Below are positions 1 through 8,119 of a DNA stretch of 64,000 nucleotides, in pieces. The stretch spans positions 1-64,000 of the forward strand of contig CAJWBH010000013.1 in NCBI GenBank assembly GCA_913019975.1, written 5' to 3'. Position 1 is the stretch's first letter; every line of letters starts with the position of its first letter. This DNA is from Thalassolituus maritimus. GTDB taxonomy: Bacteria > Pseudomonadota > Gammaproteobacteria > Pseudomonadales > Oceanobacteraceae. The notes under the pieces are model-generated. The model was not told where the DNA came from and did not search any database. It saw nothing but the letters and a program-made list of their open reading frames with translations. The position numbers were made by a program, and so were the translations under genes.

Positions 1-1
1 A

Positions 2-25
2 AACGAGCCTCAGATGAGGCTCGTT
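2..25 (-). terminator. Perfect hairpin at the left edge, possible terminator
   Basis: Arms 2-12 and 15-25 are perfect reverse complements (11 bp) around a 2-nt centre. Read on the minus strand the hairpin runs into T residues at the window edge, as an intrinsic terminator would. The stop codon of the truncated TolC-like gene lies inside it. It could belong to a mobile element or gene that cut the efflux gene; the flanking sequence needed to decide is outside the window. Confidence 0.5.
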
Positions 26-588
26 ATATGATCCCAAAACTGTGGGACAGCAGTGTGCTGGCGGGTGTTATTTAGTCCCGATGCATAACCTGCCCGGGCG
101 GCATCGACCAACTGACGAAGCAGATCACGCTCCTGCTCCATCAGCTTGATGCTTTCCTGCGCCTGATAGCCCTGCAGCCAAAGGCGGGTAACCGCTTGCC
201 TGACTCTTAAAGCGCGATCCTGGCGTAACAGCGGCTGCTGAGATGACAGCTCCCGATTTCTCTGCGCAGTCAGTGCACGACTGTCCCCACGGGGAAACAT
301 CTGCGTCACCGCGACACTTAACTGCGTCATCGGCTCCTGCTGGATATCAAAGGTATCGACCGGGAAATTTCCTGCCGTCAGAGTGACCGAAGGGTCAGGC
401 AATGAACCGCTCGACTGAGCACGGTCAATCAAGGCCTGCTCACGTTGCACACTGCTGGTTTGCCACAGGTCCTGTTCAAGCGCCTGCTCGATAGCCTGAT
501 TGAGTGTCAGCTCAGCAGAAAACACCTGACCTGATAACGTCAGCGCGACAAGACCTAACCACCGCGCACTGGATAATTTTAACGACAT
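10..588 (-). pseudogene. Truncated TolC/CusC-family outer membrane efflux protein
   Basis: Only 192 codons remain of a family usually 400-450 residues long. Residues 1-24 form a signal peptide (cleavage after VFSA), followed by LTLNQAIEQALEQ and DPSVTLTAG, typical of the N-terminal half of outer membrane efflux proteins of RND or copper/heavy-metal systems. Similarity seems to end around residue 175 (GLNNTRQH); the last 17 or so residues (TAVPQFWDHI...) look like read-through into unrelated DNA, and the stop falls inside a perfect hairpin at 2-25. The gene therefore lost the second half of its barrel/helical domain, by insertion or deletion. It lies 98 bp downstream of the CopL-like gene on the same strand, the order seen in Cu/Co/Zn efflux operons. 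Probably non-functional. The family assignment is firm; the metal specificity is inference from the neighbour. Confidence 0.75.
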
Positions 589-686
589 AACAAAGCGTCT
601 CTGGCTTTCGCCTCTAAAGAGAAAAACTTAAAAAATAGCTATAAATGAGGCGTGCAAACCCGTATTCCGGGCGCACTTATCCTGGG

Positions 687-1097
687 TCAGGCCAGAATGG
701 GTGGGCGGTAGAGAGAATCCGCAACAGAAGGATGATCTTGAGCGACCATCGAAGAGATTGAGCTTGTAATATTGATGACAGGAATCGACACGCTGAGCCC
801 CGTCAGCCCCATAATATGCACAGAGCATTCAGGCATATCACACGTGCCACTGTCGCAGCAGTTATGGCTGTTCGGTTCGGAAGCTTTACTGATGTCATTC
901 CCATGATGCTCATGCATCGAATGGTCATGCGCCATCTACGTACTAACTATGTCGGATGAACCACCATGACCCAGGCTGCACAACGACCCGGCAGCCAACA
1001 CCGGCTGAGCCAGAATAGCCAGCAACATAAGCAATACACCGGAAAATCGGAAACGTCGCGACATCAGCACTCTGAAGAAACCATATAAGACACTCAT
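687..1097 (-). pseudogene. CopL-like His/Cys-rich metal-associated protein interrupted by in-frame TAG
   Basis: Reading from ATG at 1097 gives 53 residues: a basic hydrophobic leader (RFRFSGVLLMLLAILA, AQPVLA cleavage region) and CSLGHGG, then TAG at 938-936. The same frame continues directly as MAHDHSMHEHHGND and then NCCDSGTCDMPEC to a stop at 687. The two halves together look like one secreted His/Cys/Met-rich protein of about 135 residues, resembling CopL-type proteins encoded next to copper efflux genes. GGAG lies 9 nt upstream of the 1097 ATG, so the upstream start is the native one, and the downstream half alone would lack a signal peptide. Either a nonsense mutation or a sequencing error; with the truncated TolC gene next door, decay is the simpler view. 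Family recognition is moderate. Confidence 0.6.
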
Positions 1098-1130
1098 AGG
1101 TTAAATCTCCAGGCGCGCGGCGTCAATTTT

Positions 1131-1170
1131 CCCCACGTTACCCCACGCAACCCCACGCAAATTCCACGGA
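1131..1170. repeat. Three tandem 10-bp repeats (CCCCACGnnA) in the promoter region
   Basis: CCCCACGTTA, CCCCACGCAA and CCCCACGCAA follow each other exactly at 1131, 1141 and 1151, with a weaker fourth copy (ATTCCACGGA) at 1161. The 10-bp spacing places each copy on the same face of the helix, as in arrays bound by a regulator. The block lies 34-73 bp upstream of the CopL-like gene and about 140 bp upstream of the divergent secreted-protein gene. A short palindrome, ATCTG-ATT-CAGAT, follows at 1171-1183. No known operator was recognised. Confidence 0.7.
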
Positions 1171-1310
1171 ATCTGATTCAGATGAAGAGGCCAGTATGGT
1201 AACCTCCTGCCACATTGAATTCATACAGGGATGTATGCACTCGAAGAATACAGCGGACTCACGCTGTAAGACCTCTGACGTGCCTCCCTGACATGGGAGA
1301 ACCACCAATA

Positions 1311-4300
1311 ATGTACATCCGCGCCATCAGCAGAGCCGCCCTACTCTGCAGTACCATCCTGTCCTTTAACGCCATAGCTGCTGGCGATCGCGCCGACTAT
1401 GACCTCGACGACGACGGCCTGATCGAAATTAACGACCTTGCCGACCTGAACGAAATCCGTAATCACCTTGATGGCGCAGCCCTGTATGGTGACAGCACAG
1501 GCTGCCCGGAAGAGGGTTGTAATGGCTTTGAGCTAACGACGGATCTGGACTTCGATACCAACGGCGATGGCCAGATGAATGAACAGGACACTTACTGGAA
1601 TGATGGTCAGGGCTGGGGGCCGATAGGCTCGTCTTCTTCAAACGCCTTCACAGGCGACTTTCATGGTAACGGCCATCAGATACGCAACCTCTACATCAAT
1701 AGAACCAGTAGTACTGCTGGGCTATTTGGTTACATCGAAGGCACGTCCACCCGTCCCTCCACAATAACCAAATTAGCCATTACCGGTCTAATGACATCCA
1801 TTACCGGTCGCTATCATGCCGGCGCACTCGCTGCCCGCGTTAATTATGCTGAGATTGATCGCGTTTTTATCACCGGTCGTATCAGATCCCAAGCGTATAC
1901 TGGCGGCCTCGCGGGCACAATCTCCGACAGCACTGTGAGTAATGTATTCTCCAGTGCTGCTCTCCTACGAGGCAATTATCAAGGTGGCCTGATCGGTTAC
2001 CTCGATGACAGCGAGCTCTCCAATAGCATTGCGACAGGATATGTTGAAAACGGTTACGGTCTATTGGGCTACAACTATCCGAATAACAGCGAGTCCTTAT
2101 ACTGGGCAACCGACACTAGTGGCCAGGAAACAAGCCGAGGCTCTAACGCCTCCTACTTTGGTGCACGATTGAGTGAACTTCAATGTCCAACATCCTCAGA
2201 CAACGACACCTGTGCCGTTACCGGCACCTTATTCGAAAGTTGGAACAGTGAGGTATGGAACTTTGGAACTAGTCAGCAACTACCCGGACTGATAATGGGT
2301 GATCGTGTTTACCGTGACAGCGACGGAGATGGCGCCCTGGACGAAGACGATGCTTACTCAGACACGTTTGCGGCGTCAATGGATACCGATAGCGATGGCT
2401 CCCCTGATCGCTTTACTCTTGGCTGCGATATCAACTGCCGTATTAATAGTGGCATGATTTTCGACGCGTTCCCATCCTCCGACGCGGCATATCTGGATGC
2501 CGACCTGGATGGTCTGGTCGATGAGTGGGCCGACGGCTGTGACACAGCCTGCCAGATTAGCAGCAGCTTAACCTTCGATGATTTTCCAAGTGATCGTGAT
2601 AACGACGGCGTCAGCGACGCTATCGATACCGATGATAATAATGACGGCGTCACTAATGCCGATGCCGACTCTGACGGCCTGATCGATATTGCTTCGCTAG
2701 AAGAACTTAATGCAGTCCGATTCGGGCTCGATGGCTCAGGGCAAGTAATGGTCGACGAAGGACTCTGGGATAACTCAGGTTGCCCGATCATACTTTGGGA
2801 AGGTATTGCGCAGCAGCGCTGCCACGGATACGAATTGGTTGCTGATCTGGATTTTGATACCAATGGCGATGGCAAGATGAATGAGCTGGATACCTACTGG
2901 AACGATGGTAAAGGGTGGATACCGATTAGCGGCGGTCGCGGGTTCTCTGGCCACTTCAACGGTAATGGTCATCTGATAGATAATTTGTATATTAACCAGC
3001 CGGGAAACGCCGGATTGTTTAGAGAGATAGCAGGCAATGACCATTTTCCCCCTCGAATTACTAAAATCGCCATAAACGGGAGAGTCCAAGTTACGTATGG
3101 GGTAGGTGGATTATTGGCTGCTGGAATAAATAAGGCTGAAATTGACCGAGTGTTCCTAACCGGGAGTATCGAAGTAAATAAGTCCTTTCGTTATAGTGGC
3201 GGACTTGCAGCCAATATTACAGAAACTCGGATCAGCAATGTATTCTCAAGCGTCGCCATCAACGACAATGTATACCGCCCGAATTTGGGAGGTGGACTAA
3301 TCGGAGAGAGTTACAGTAGCAACCTTTCAAATAGCCTGACGACGGGGTATGTTGAAAACGGGTATGGCCTGCTGGGCATCGACACTCAGAACAACTACGA
3401 ATCCCTTTTCTGGGCGACCGACACTAGTCGCCAGGAAACGAGTCCAGGTTCTAATGCCTCATACTTTGGTGCACTCCTGAGTGAGCTTCAGTGCCCGACT
3501 TCTCCCAACAATAGCACCTGCACTAATAACGGCACATTATACGCAAGCTGGAGCAGTGATGTATGGGATTTTGGAACGGGCCTGCAGCTACCCGGACTGA
3601 TCATGGGGGATCATGTTTACCGTGACAGCGACGGCGATGGCTCTCGGGACGAGAGTGATGCCTTTCCATATAACTTTTCCGCTTCCATGGACCTAGATAG
3701 TGATGGAGCAGCAGACCGGTGGACAACTGGTTGCGACGCAGTATGCAGAGAGCAGTCAGGATTAACTTACGACGCCTTCCCAGCTTCAGCTGCTGCATCG
3801 CAAGATGCCGATAATGATGGTCTGGTCGATAAATGGGCCGACGGCTGTGACACAATCTGCCAGACCAACAGCGGTTTATCCTATGATGATTATCCAAATG
3901 ATCGTGATAACGACGGCATCACCGATGCGGTCGACACCGACGATAATAACGACGGCATCATTGACGCCGATGCTGACTCTGATGGCCTGATAGACGTCGC
4001 TTCATTAGAAGAGTTAAACGCCATACGATTTTCTCTTGATGGAATAGGTCAACGATTTGATGAATACCAAGGTATAGACAGCACGGGATGTCCAGGTCTC
4101 ATCCGGGAGGGTTCGATGGAGCAGCGTTGCGCCGGATATGAACTGACCTCTGATCTGGATTTTGATACCAATAGCGATGGTCAGATTAATGAGCTGGATG
4201 CCTACTGGAATGATGGTGAGGGCTGGGAGCCGATTGGCTCTTCCGACTTTGGTGAATTTCGTGCCAAGTTTGACGGTAATGGCCACCAAATACGCAACCT

Positions 4301-5393
4301 TTACGTGGACAGAACCGGTGATGCAGGACTATTTGGTCATGTCGAAGGTACTAAAGCCCTGCCTGCCGAAATCAGTCGTATAGCTATGACTGGCTTCATG
4401 ACATCGGTAACCGGCAGCAATCAAGCAGGCGTACTCGCAGCCAATGTAGGCTATGCCAAGCTTAACAACATATTCGTCTTAGGCAGTGTTAGAACCTCCA
4501 AGCACGCTGGCGGCATCGCAGGTGCGGTATATGATAGTACCGTCAATAATGTATTCTCCAGCGCTGCCATTCTAGCAGAAAGCAAATACGATGTAGGGGG
4601 CCTGATTGGCCGACTTAGCGACAGCAACCTCTCTGAAGGCCTTTCGGCAGGGTACGTTGAAAGCGATAGCGGTGGCGGTCTGCTGGGCTATAGTGTTGGT
4701 TCCAACAATAATAACGCGTTCTTATATTGGGCAACAGACGCCAGCACCCGATCAAATAGTGCAGGCAGCAGAAGTGAATACTTCGGTGCCTTGCTTAGCG
4801 AGCTTCAATGTCCAACCTCTCCCAACAATTTCACCTGCACCGACAAAGGTACACTCTACGAAAACTGGGATAGTGAGGTGTGGGATTTCGGTTCAGACCG
4901 ACAACTTCCGGGGCTCATCATGAACGGTGTTGTTTATCGCGACAGTAATGGCGACGGCACACTGGATGTGAATCTTAATGCTCCTAGCGTAGCTTTAATT
5001 CTAACTCAGGCAGGTAGAGAGGAAGCGGCCATCCTTGAGGGTATGGGCGATGTTACTATTGAGGTTATTATCTCCGATGAAGACACCTCAGATCGTCATT
5101 ATGTCGAGTGGTCGTCCGACGATATTAACCTGGCTGACTCCTATGAGTTAGGTAACAGCATCACCTTCAGCTCTGATGGTTTGGTTGCAGGGGACTACAC
5201 AATTTCAGCTACTGTGACTGATAACGGCATTCCGAAACTCAGTGACTCGGCAGAGATGACGATCCGGGTGCTTTCAAACGTGGACCCTGCGCCTGCAGCC
5301 TCTTCTGGCGGTGGCGGTTCTGGAGGCGGTGCCATATTCTGGTTGCTGGCCCTGCTCTCTGCACCTCTGCTGACAGGGCGTGTCAGAGCCTGA
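1311..5393 (+). CDS. Large secreted three-module protein with GlyGly-CTERM-like tail
   Basis: An ATG at 1215 is in frame, but the signal peptide (MYIRAISRAALLCST...AIAA, 24 residues) begins at ATG 1311, preceded by GGGAG, so I start there (1360 aa). Three homologous modules begin near residues 31, 452 and 887; each opens with DxDxDGLI(D/E)...LxELN, continues through DLDFDTN(G/S)DG and a GLUG-like stretch of short repeats (AGLFG, GGLAG, GLLGY), and ends in SELQCPTS...QLPGLIM. Asp-rich DSDGDG calcium-binding repeats of thrombospondin type 3 style link them. Residues about 1222-1325 look Ig/cadherin-like. The C-terminus, SSGGGGSGGG followed by a hydrophobic stretch and TGRVRA, matches GlyGly-CTERM signals, which are processed by rhombosortase after type II secretion. 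Likely surface-exposed or released; ligand unknown. No rhombosortase gene is visible here. It is followed by a strong terminator, so probably monocistronic. Confidence 0.85.
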   Translation: MYIRAISRAALLCSTILSFNAIAAGDRADYDLDDDGLIEINDLADLNEIRNHLDGAALYGDSTGCPEEGCNGFELTTDLDFDTNGDGQMNEQDTYWNDGQGWGPIGSSSSNAFTGDFHGNGHQIRNLYINRTSSTAGLFGYIEGTSTRPSTITKLAITGLMTSITGRYHAGALAARVNYAEIDRVFITGRIRSQAYTGGLAGTISDSTVSNVFSSAALLRGNYQGGLIGYLDDSELSNSIATGYVENGYGLLGYNYPNNSESLYWATDTSGQETSRGSNASYFGARLSELQCPTSSDNDTCAVTGTLFESWNSEVWNFGTSQQLPGLIMGDRVYRDSDGDGALDEDDAYSDTFAASMDTDSDGSPDRFTLGCDINCRINSGMIFDAFPSSDAAYLDADLDGLVDEWADGCDTACQISSSLTFDDFPSDRDNDGVSDAIDTDDNNDGVTNADADSDGLIDIASLEELNAVRFGLDGSGQVMVDEGLWDNSGCPIILWEGIAQQRCHGYELVADLDFDTNGDGKMNELDTYWNDGKGWIPISGGRGFSGHFNGNGHLIDNLYINQPGNAGLFREIAGNDHFPPRITKIAINGRVQVTYGVGGLLAAGINKAEIDRVFLTGSIEVNKSFRYSGGLAANITETRISNVFSSVAINDNVYRPNLGGGLIGESYSSNLSNSLTTGYVENGYGLLGIDTQNNYESLFWATDTSRQETSPGSNASYFGALLSELQCPTSPNNSTCTNNGTLYASWSSDVWDFGTGLQLPGLIMGDHVYRDSDGDGSRDESDAFPYNFSASMDLDSDGAADRWTTGCDAVCREQSGLTYDAFPASAAASQDADNDGLVDKWADGCDTICQTNSGLSYDDYPNDRDNDGITDAVDTDDNNDGIIDADADSDGLIDVASLEELNAIRFSLDGIGQRFDEYQGIDSTGCPGLIREGSMEQRCAGYELTSDLDFDTNSDGQINELDAYWNDGEGWEPIGSSDFGEFRAKFDGNGHQIRNLYVDRTGDAGLFGHVEGTKALPAEISRIAMTGFMTSVTGSNQAGVLAANVGYAKLNNIFVLGSVRTSKHAGGIAGAVYDSTVNNVFSSAAILAESKYDVGGLIGRLSDSNLSEGLSAGYVESDSGGGLLGYSVGSNNNNAFLYWATDASTRSNSAGSRSEYFGALLSELQCPTSPNNFTCTDKGTLYENWDSEVWDFGSDRQLPGLIMNGVVYRDSNGDGTLDVNLNAPSVALILTQAGREEAAILEGMGDVTIEVIISDEDTSDRHYVEWSSDDINLADSYELGNSITFSSDGLVAGDYTISATVTDNGIPKLSDSAEMTIRVLSNVDPAPAASSGGGGSGGGAIFWLLALLSAPLLTGRVRA

Positions 5394-5422
5394 TTTGGCA
5401 CAATCGACTGTTTAATCCAATC

Positions 5423-5459
5423 ACGGGGAATGAGAATATCATTCCCCGTTTTTTATTTT
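5423..5459 (+). terminator. Intrinsic terminator after the three-module protein gene
   Basis: An 11-bp perfect stem (5423-5433 with 5439-5449, ACGGGGAATGA arm) with a 5-nt loop is followed by TTTTTTATTTT. It separates the secreted-protein gene from the nitronate monooxygenase-like gene. Confidence 0.9.
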
Positions 5460-5472
5460 CCGGAGACTGTTC

Positions 5473-6453
5473 ATGTCATTGCCCGATTCTTTGCGACCCG
5501 GCCTCAAATTACCCGTGGTGGTTGCCCCTATGTTTCTGGCCTCTGGCCCTAGCCTGGTCACTGAGTGCTGCAAAGCCGGTGTGATTGGTACGTTTCCGGC
5601 ATTAAACCAGCGCTCAAGCGAAGGCCTGGATCAGTGGCTGACCGAAATCCGCGCGGATCTCGATGCTCACGCAGAGCAAACCGGTGAACCCGCCGCAGCG
5701 TTTGGAGTTAATCTGGTCGTACACAAAAGTAACGCCCGCCTGCAGCAGGATCTGGAAATCATTGTTAAGCACAAGGTGCCTCTGGTAATCACCTCCCTTG
5801 GGGCAGTTCAGGATGTTGTGGATGCCGTACACAGTTACGGCGGCGTCGTTTTCCATGATGTCGTGAATACCCGCTTCGCGCGCAAAGCTGCCTCGGTTGG
5901 CGTGGACGGTTTAATAGCTGTCTGTGGTGGCGCCGGAGGCCATGCCGGTGACTGGAATCCGTTTGCGCTGATTAATGAGCTGAAGCAGTTCTTTGATAAA
6001 ACGATTCTGCTGGCGGGTAGCCTGAGTACCGGGCGTGACGTCGCCACAGCCAGGATGATGGGCGCTGATATGGCCTACATGGGTACCCGTTTTATAGGCA
6101 CTCAGGAATGCCAGGTGCAGCCTGAATACAAAGAAATGCTGACCACCAGCAGCGCTGGCGACATTGTTTATACACCGAAGATTTCGGGCGTGAATGCTTC
6201 TTTCCTGAAGCCTTCACTGGACGCCCACGATATTGACCTCGCCACGCATCAGAAACCCGATCATGTCGATTTTGGTGCAGAACTGGATACAGAAAAAATG
6301 GCTCAGGCCACCAGCGCTAAGCCATGGAAAGATCTATGGTCAGCGGGTCATGGGGTTGGCAGCATCGCTGACGTACCGACAACTGCCGAGCTGGTTAAGC
6401 GCCTGAAAGCCGAATACCAGAACGCCGTTTCTTCTTTCACTGGAGACTTCTGA
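5473..6453 (+). CDS. Nitronate monooxygenase-like flavoprotein (2-nitropropane dioxygenase family)
   Basis: The 326 residues form an FMN-binding TIM barrel of the nitronate monooxygenase family. PVVVAPMFLASGP at the N-terminus, the GGAGGHAG motif near residue 156 (phosphate binding plus the family's catalytic histidine), and GADMAYMGTRFIGTQE near 195 are characteristic. Members oxidise nitronates, but many paralogues have unknown substrates and some act as enoyl reductase-like enzymes, so the substrate is open. CGGAGA lies upstream of the ATG. The stop overlaps the start of the crotonase gene (TGATG), so the two are co-translated, which suggests work on an acyl substrate pathway. Confidence 0.88.
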   Translation: MSLPDSLRPGLKLPVVVAPMFLASGPSLVTECCKAGVIGTFPALNQRSSEGLDQWLTEIRADLDAHAEQTGEPAAAFGVNLVVHKSNARLQQDLEIIVKHKVPLVITSLGAVQDVVDAVHSYGGVVFHDVVNTRFARKAASVGVDGLIAVCGGAGGHAGDWNPFALINELKQFFDKTILLAGSLSTGRDVATARMMGADMAYMGTRFIGTQECQVQPEYKEMLTTSSAGDIVYTPKISGVNASFLKPSLDAHDIDLATHQKPDHVDFGAELDTEKMAQATSAKPWKDLWSAGHGVGSIADVPTTAELVKRLKAEYQNAVSSFTGDF

Positions 6454-7352
6454 TGAGCCATTCCTACTCTACCCTCGACTGGAGCGTCAACGATCACGTT
6501 CTGACACTGACTCTTAACCGTCCTGAGCAGATGAACGCCTTCACGGTTGAAATGTGCAACGAGCTGATTCATGCAATTGATCGCGCCAGTGCGGACGATG
6601 ATGTCCGAGCCATCATTGTCACCGGCGCAGGTAAGGCTTTCTGTGCAGGTATGGATCTGTCAAAAGAAGGGAACGTCTTCGGACTGGATGAATCCCAGCA
6701 GCCGACACTCAGTGACCTGAATGAGCGCTTCAGCGACAAAGAGATCGTCGAGGGTGTGCGCGATACCGGTGGTCGAGTTGCTTTGGCGATTTTCCGCTGC
6801 ACTAAACCAGTTATTGCGGCGATCAACGGTGCCGCAGTAGGAATTGGCGCAACCATGACCTGTGCCATGGATATTCGTCTCGCCTGTGAGCATACTCGTA
6901 TCGGTTTCGTGTTCAGTAAGGTCGGTATCGTGCCAGAGGCCTGCTCCAGTTGGTTCTTACCGCGGATTGTCGGCATTTCGAAAGCACTCGAATGGACGAT
7001 GACGGCCGATATTTTTAAGGCAGATGAGGCCAAAGATGCAGGCTTTGTCAGCAAAGTCGTTCCCGCCGACGAACTGTTGCAGGAAGCCCGGCGCCTCGCA
7101 GCCAGCATAGCTCAGCGCTCTGCTGTATCTGTGGCCATGATTCGCCAGATGATGTACCGCAACAGTGCGATGACTCATCCGGCAGAAGCACATAAGATTG
7201 AGTCGCTCGGAATGTTCTACACCAGCCTGAAAGACGGCAAAGAAGGTGTGGCGAGCTTCTTAGAAAAACGCCCGTCCGACTTTCAGGGCCGTGTCAGCAC
7301 TGATATGCCAGATGTCTATCCCTGGTGGGATGACGTTGAATCATCAGACTGA
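6453..7352 (+). CDS. Enoyl-CoA hydratase/isomerase (crotonase) family protein
   Basis: A 299-residue crotonase-fold protein. NRPEQMNAFT (about 20-30), the oxyanion-hole segment AFCAGMDLS near 66, NGAAVGIGATM near 128 and the VPEACSSWFLPR segment near 160, carrying the usual catalytic glutamate, are all present. Crotonases hydrate or isomerise enoyl-CoA thioesters in fatty acid breakdown; the exact substrate is unknown. It overlaps the upstream flavoprotein gene by one base (TGATG) with TGGAGA upstream, so they form a two-gene operon. The length is slightly above the 255-270 of housekeeping members because of an insertion around residues 70-100. Confidence 0.92.
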   Translation: MSHSYSTLDWSVNDHVLTLTLNRPEQMNAFTVEMCNELIHAIDRASADDDVRAIIVTGAGKAFCAGMDLSKEGNVFGLDESQQPTLSDLNERFSDKEIVEGVRDTGGRVALAIFRCTKPVIAAINGAAVGIGATMTCAMDIRLACEHTRIGFVFSKVGIVPEACSSWFLPRIVGISKALEWTMTADIFKADEAKDAGFVSKVVPADELLQEARRLAASIAQRSAVSVAMIRQMMYRNSAMTHPAEAHKIESLGMFYTSLKDGKEGVASFLEKRPSDFQGRVSTDMPDVYPWWDDVESSD

Positions 7353-7374
7353 CCTCACAAGGCCGCCTTGTGTA

Positions 7375-7410
7375 ACCGACAGGCAGTAACATTTTTACTG
7401 AGCTGTCGGT
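7375..7410 (+). other. Long interrupted hairpin between crotonase and nucleotidyltransferase genes
   Basis: ACCGACAG (7375-7382) pairs with CTGTCGGT (7403-7410), and inside it CAGTAA (7384-7389) pairs with TTACTG (7395-7400), giving 14 base pairs around a 5-nt loop. No T-run follows, so it is not a classical terminator. A smaller hairpin, CACAAGG-CCG-CCTTGTG, lies just upstream. They may end the upstream transcript or be part of the downstream leader. Confidence 0.5.
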
Positions 7411-7468
7411 CAATAGCCTGTGATAGCGTCGGATAAGTATCGAACACCTCTGACAGGGAGGATTAACG

Positions 7469-8035
7469 ATGAAAACAGGCATTATCCTTCTCGCTGCGGG
7501 TCGTAGTTCCCGTTTTGGCAGTGACAAACGATGCGCCCCCTGGCCGGGTCAGACATGTATGCTGAAAGCCAGTATTGAAAACGCCCTTCAGTCTGGTCTG
7601 CCATGTTATGTCGTACTGCATGAAGGCGATCAATCCATACTTGACCACTGTATCGACGATGGCGCTGAAGCCGGCGTATGCCCGGATGCCGCCCGCGGTA
7701 TCGGTGACAGCATTGCTTTTGGCGTGCACGCAAATCAGGACTGGGATGGCTGGATCATTGCCCGAGCCGATATGCCGTGGATCACGGCCGAAACCTACCG
7801 GGTTCTCGCGTCCCACCTCGAAGACCACGATTGTGCCCGCCCTATTGATGAATATGGTCAGCCCGGATATCCAACCGGCTTCAGAAAAGAACACGCCTTC
7901 GAACTGATGCAGTTGCACGGTCACAGGACAGAAGCGCGCCTGATACCAGACGCCCCCTACGTTAATGTCATGATCGGAGACTCTATGATTCACTCTGACG
8001 TTAATCGCCCGGAAGATCTTCCTTACCCGGCCTGA
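7469..8035 (+). CDS. MobA/MocA-like nucleotidyltransferase
   Basis: The 188 residues match the NTP-transferase fold of the MobA/MocA (CTP:molybdopterin cytidylyltransferase) group. The N-terminal LLAAGRSSRFGSDK is the nucleotide-binding GxGxRxG-type loop, and IIARADMPWIT near residue 98 is the metal-binding LGDMP-type segment. GYPTGF near 132 corresponds to the PxxF region of MocA. MocA activates molybdopterin for xanthine dehydrogenase-type enzymes; none is encoded nearby, and a moeA lies at 43-44 kb, so a cofactor role is plausible but unproven. GGGAGG precedes the ATG. A strong terminator follows. Confidence 0.8.
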   Translation: MKTGIILLAAGRSSRFGSDKRCAPWPGQTCMLKASIENALQSGLPCYVVLHEGDQSILDHCIDDGAEAGVCPDAARGIGDSIAFGVHANQDWDGWIIARADMPWITAETYRVLASHLEDHDCARPIDEYGQPGYPTGFRKEHAFELMQLHGHRTEARLIPDAPYVNVMIGDSMIHSDVNRPEDLPYPA

Positions 8036-8047
8036 TTCCTCAAATAC

Positions 8048-8085
8048 AAAAAAGCCCGGATTGCGTATGCAAACCGGGCTTTCTC
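8048..8085. terminator. Bidirectional intrinsic terminator
   Basis: The stem AAAGCCCGG (8051-8059) with CCGGGCTTT (8074-8082) has A-rich sequence on one side and T-rich on the other. It sits between the convergent nucleotidyltransferase and acyl-CoA ligase genes and can serve both. Confidence 0.88.
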
Positions 8086-8119
8086 TAAACCGCTCCAATA
8101 AGAAGCGCCTGACTTATGA

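Noticed and set aside
1215..1310. Upstream ATG as start of the three-module secreted protein
   Set aside because: It would bury the signal peptide behind 32 basic residues; ATG 1311 has a ribosome-binding site and starts the signal peptide.
7463..8098. Minus-strand ORF of 211 codons over the nucleotidyltransferase gene
   Set aside because: Antisense to a clear MobA-like protein and running through the terminator; no family features.
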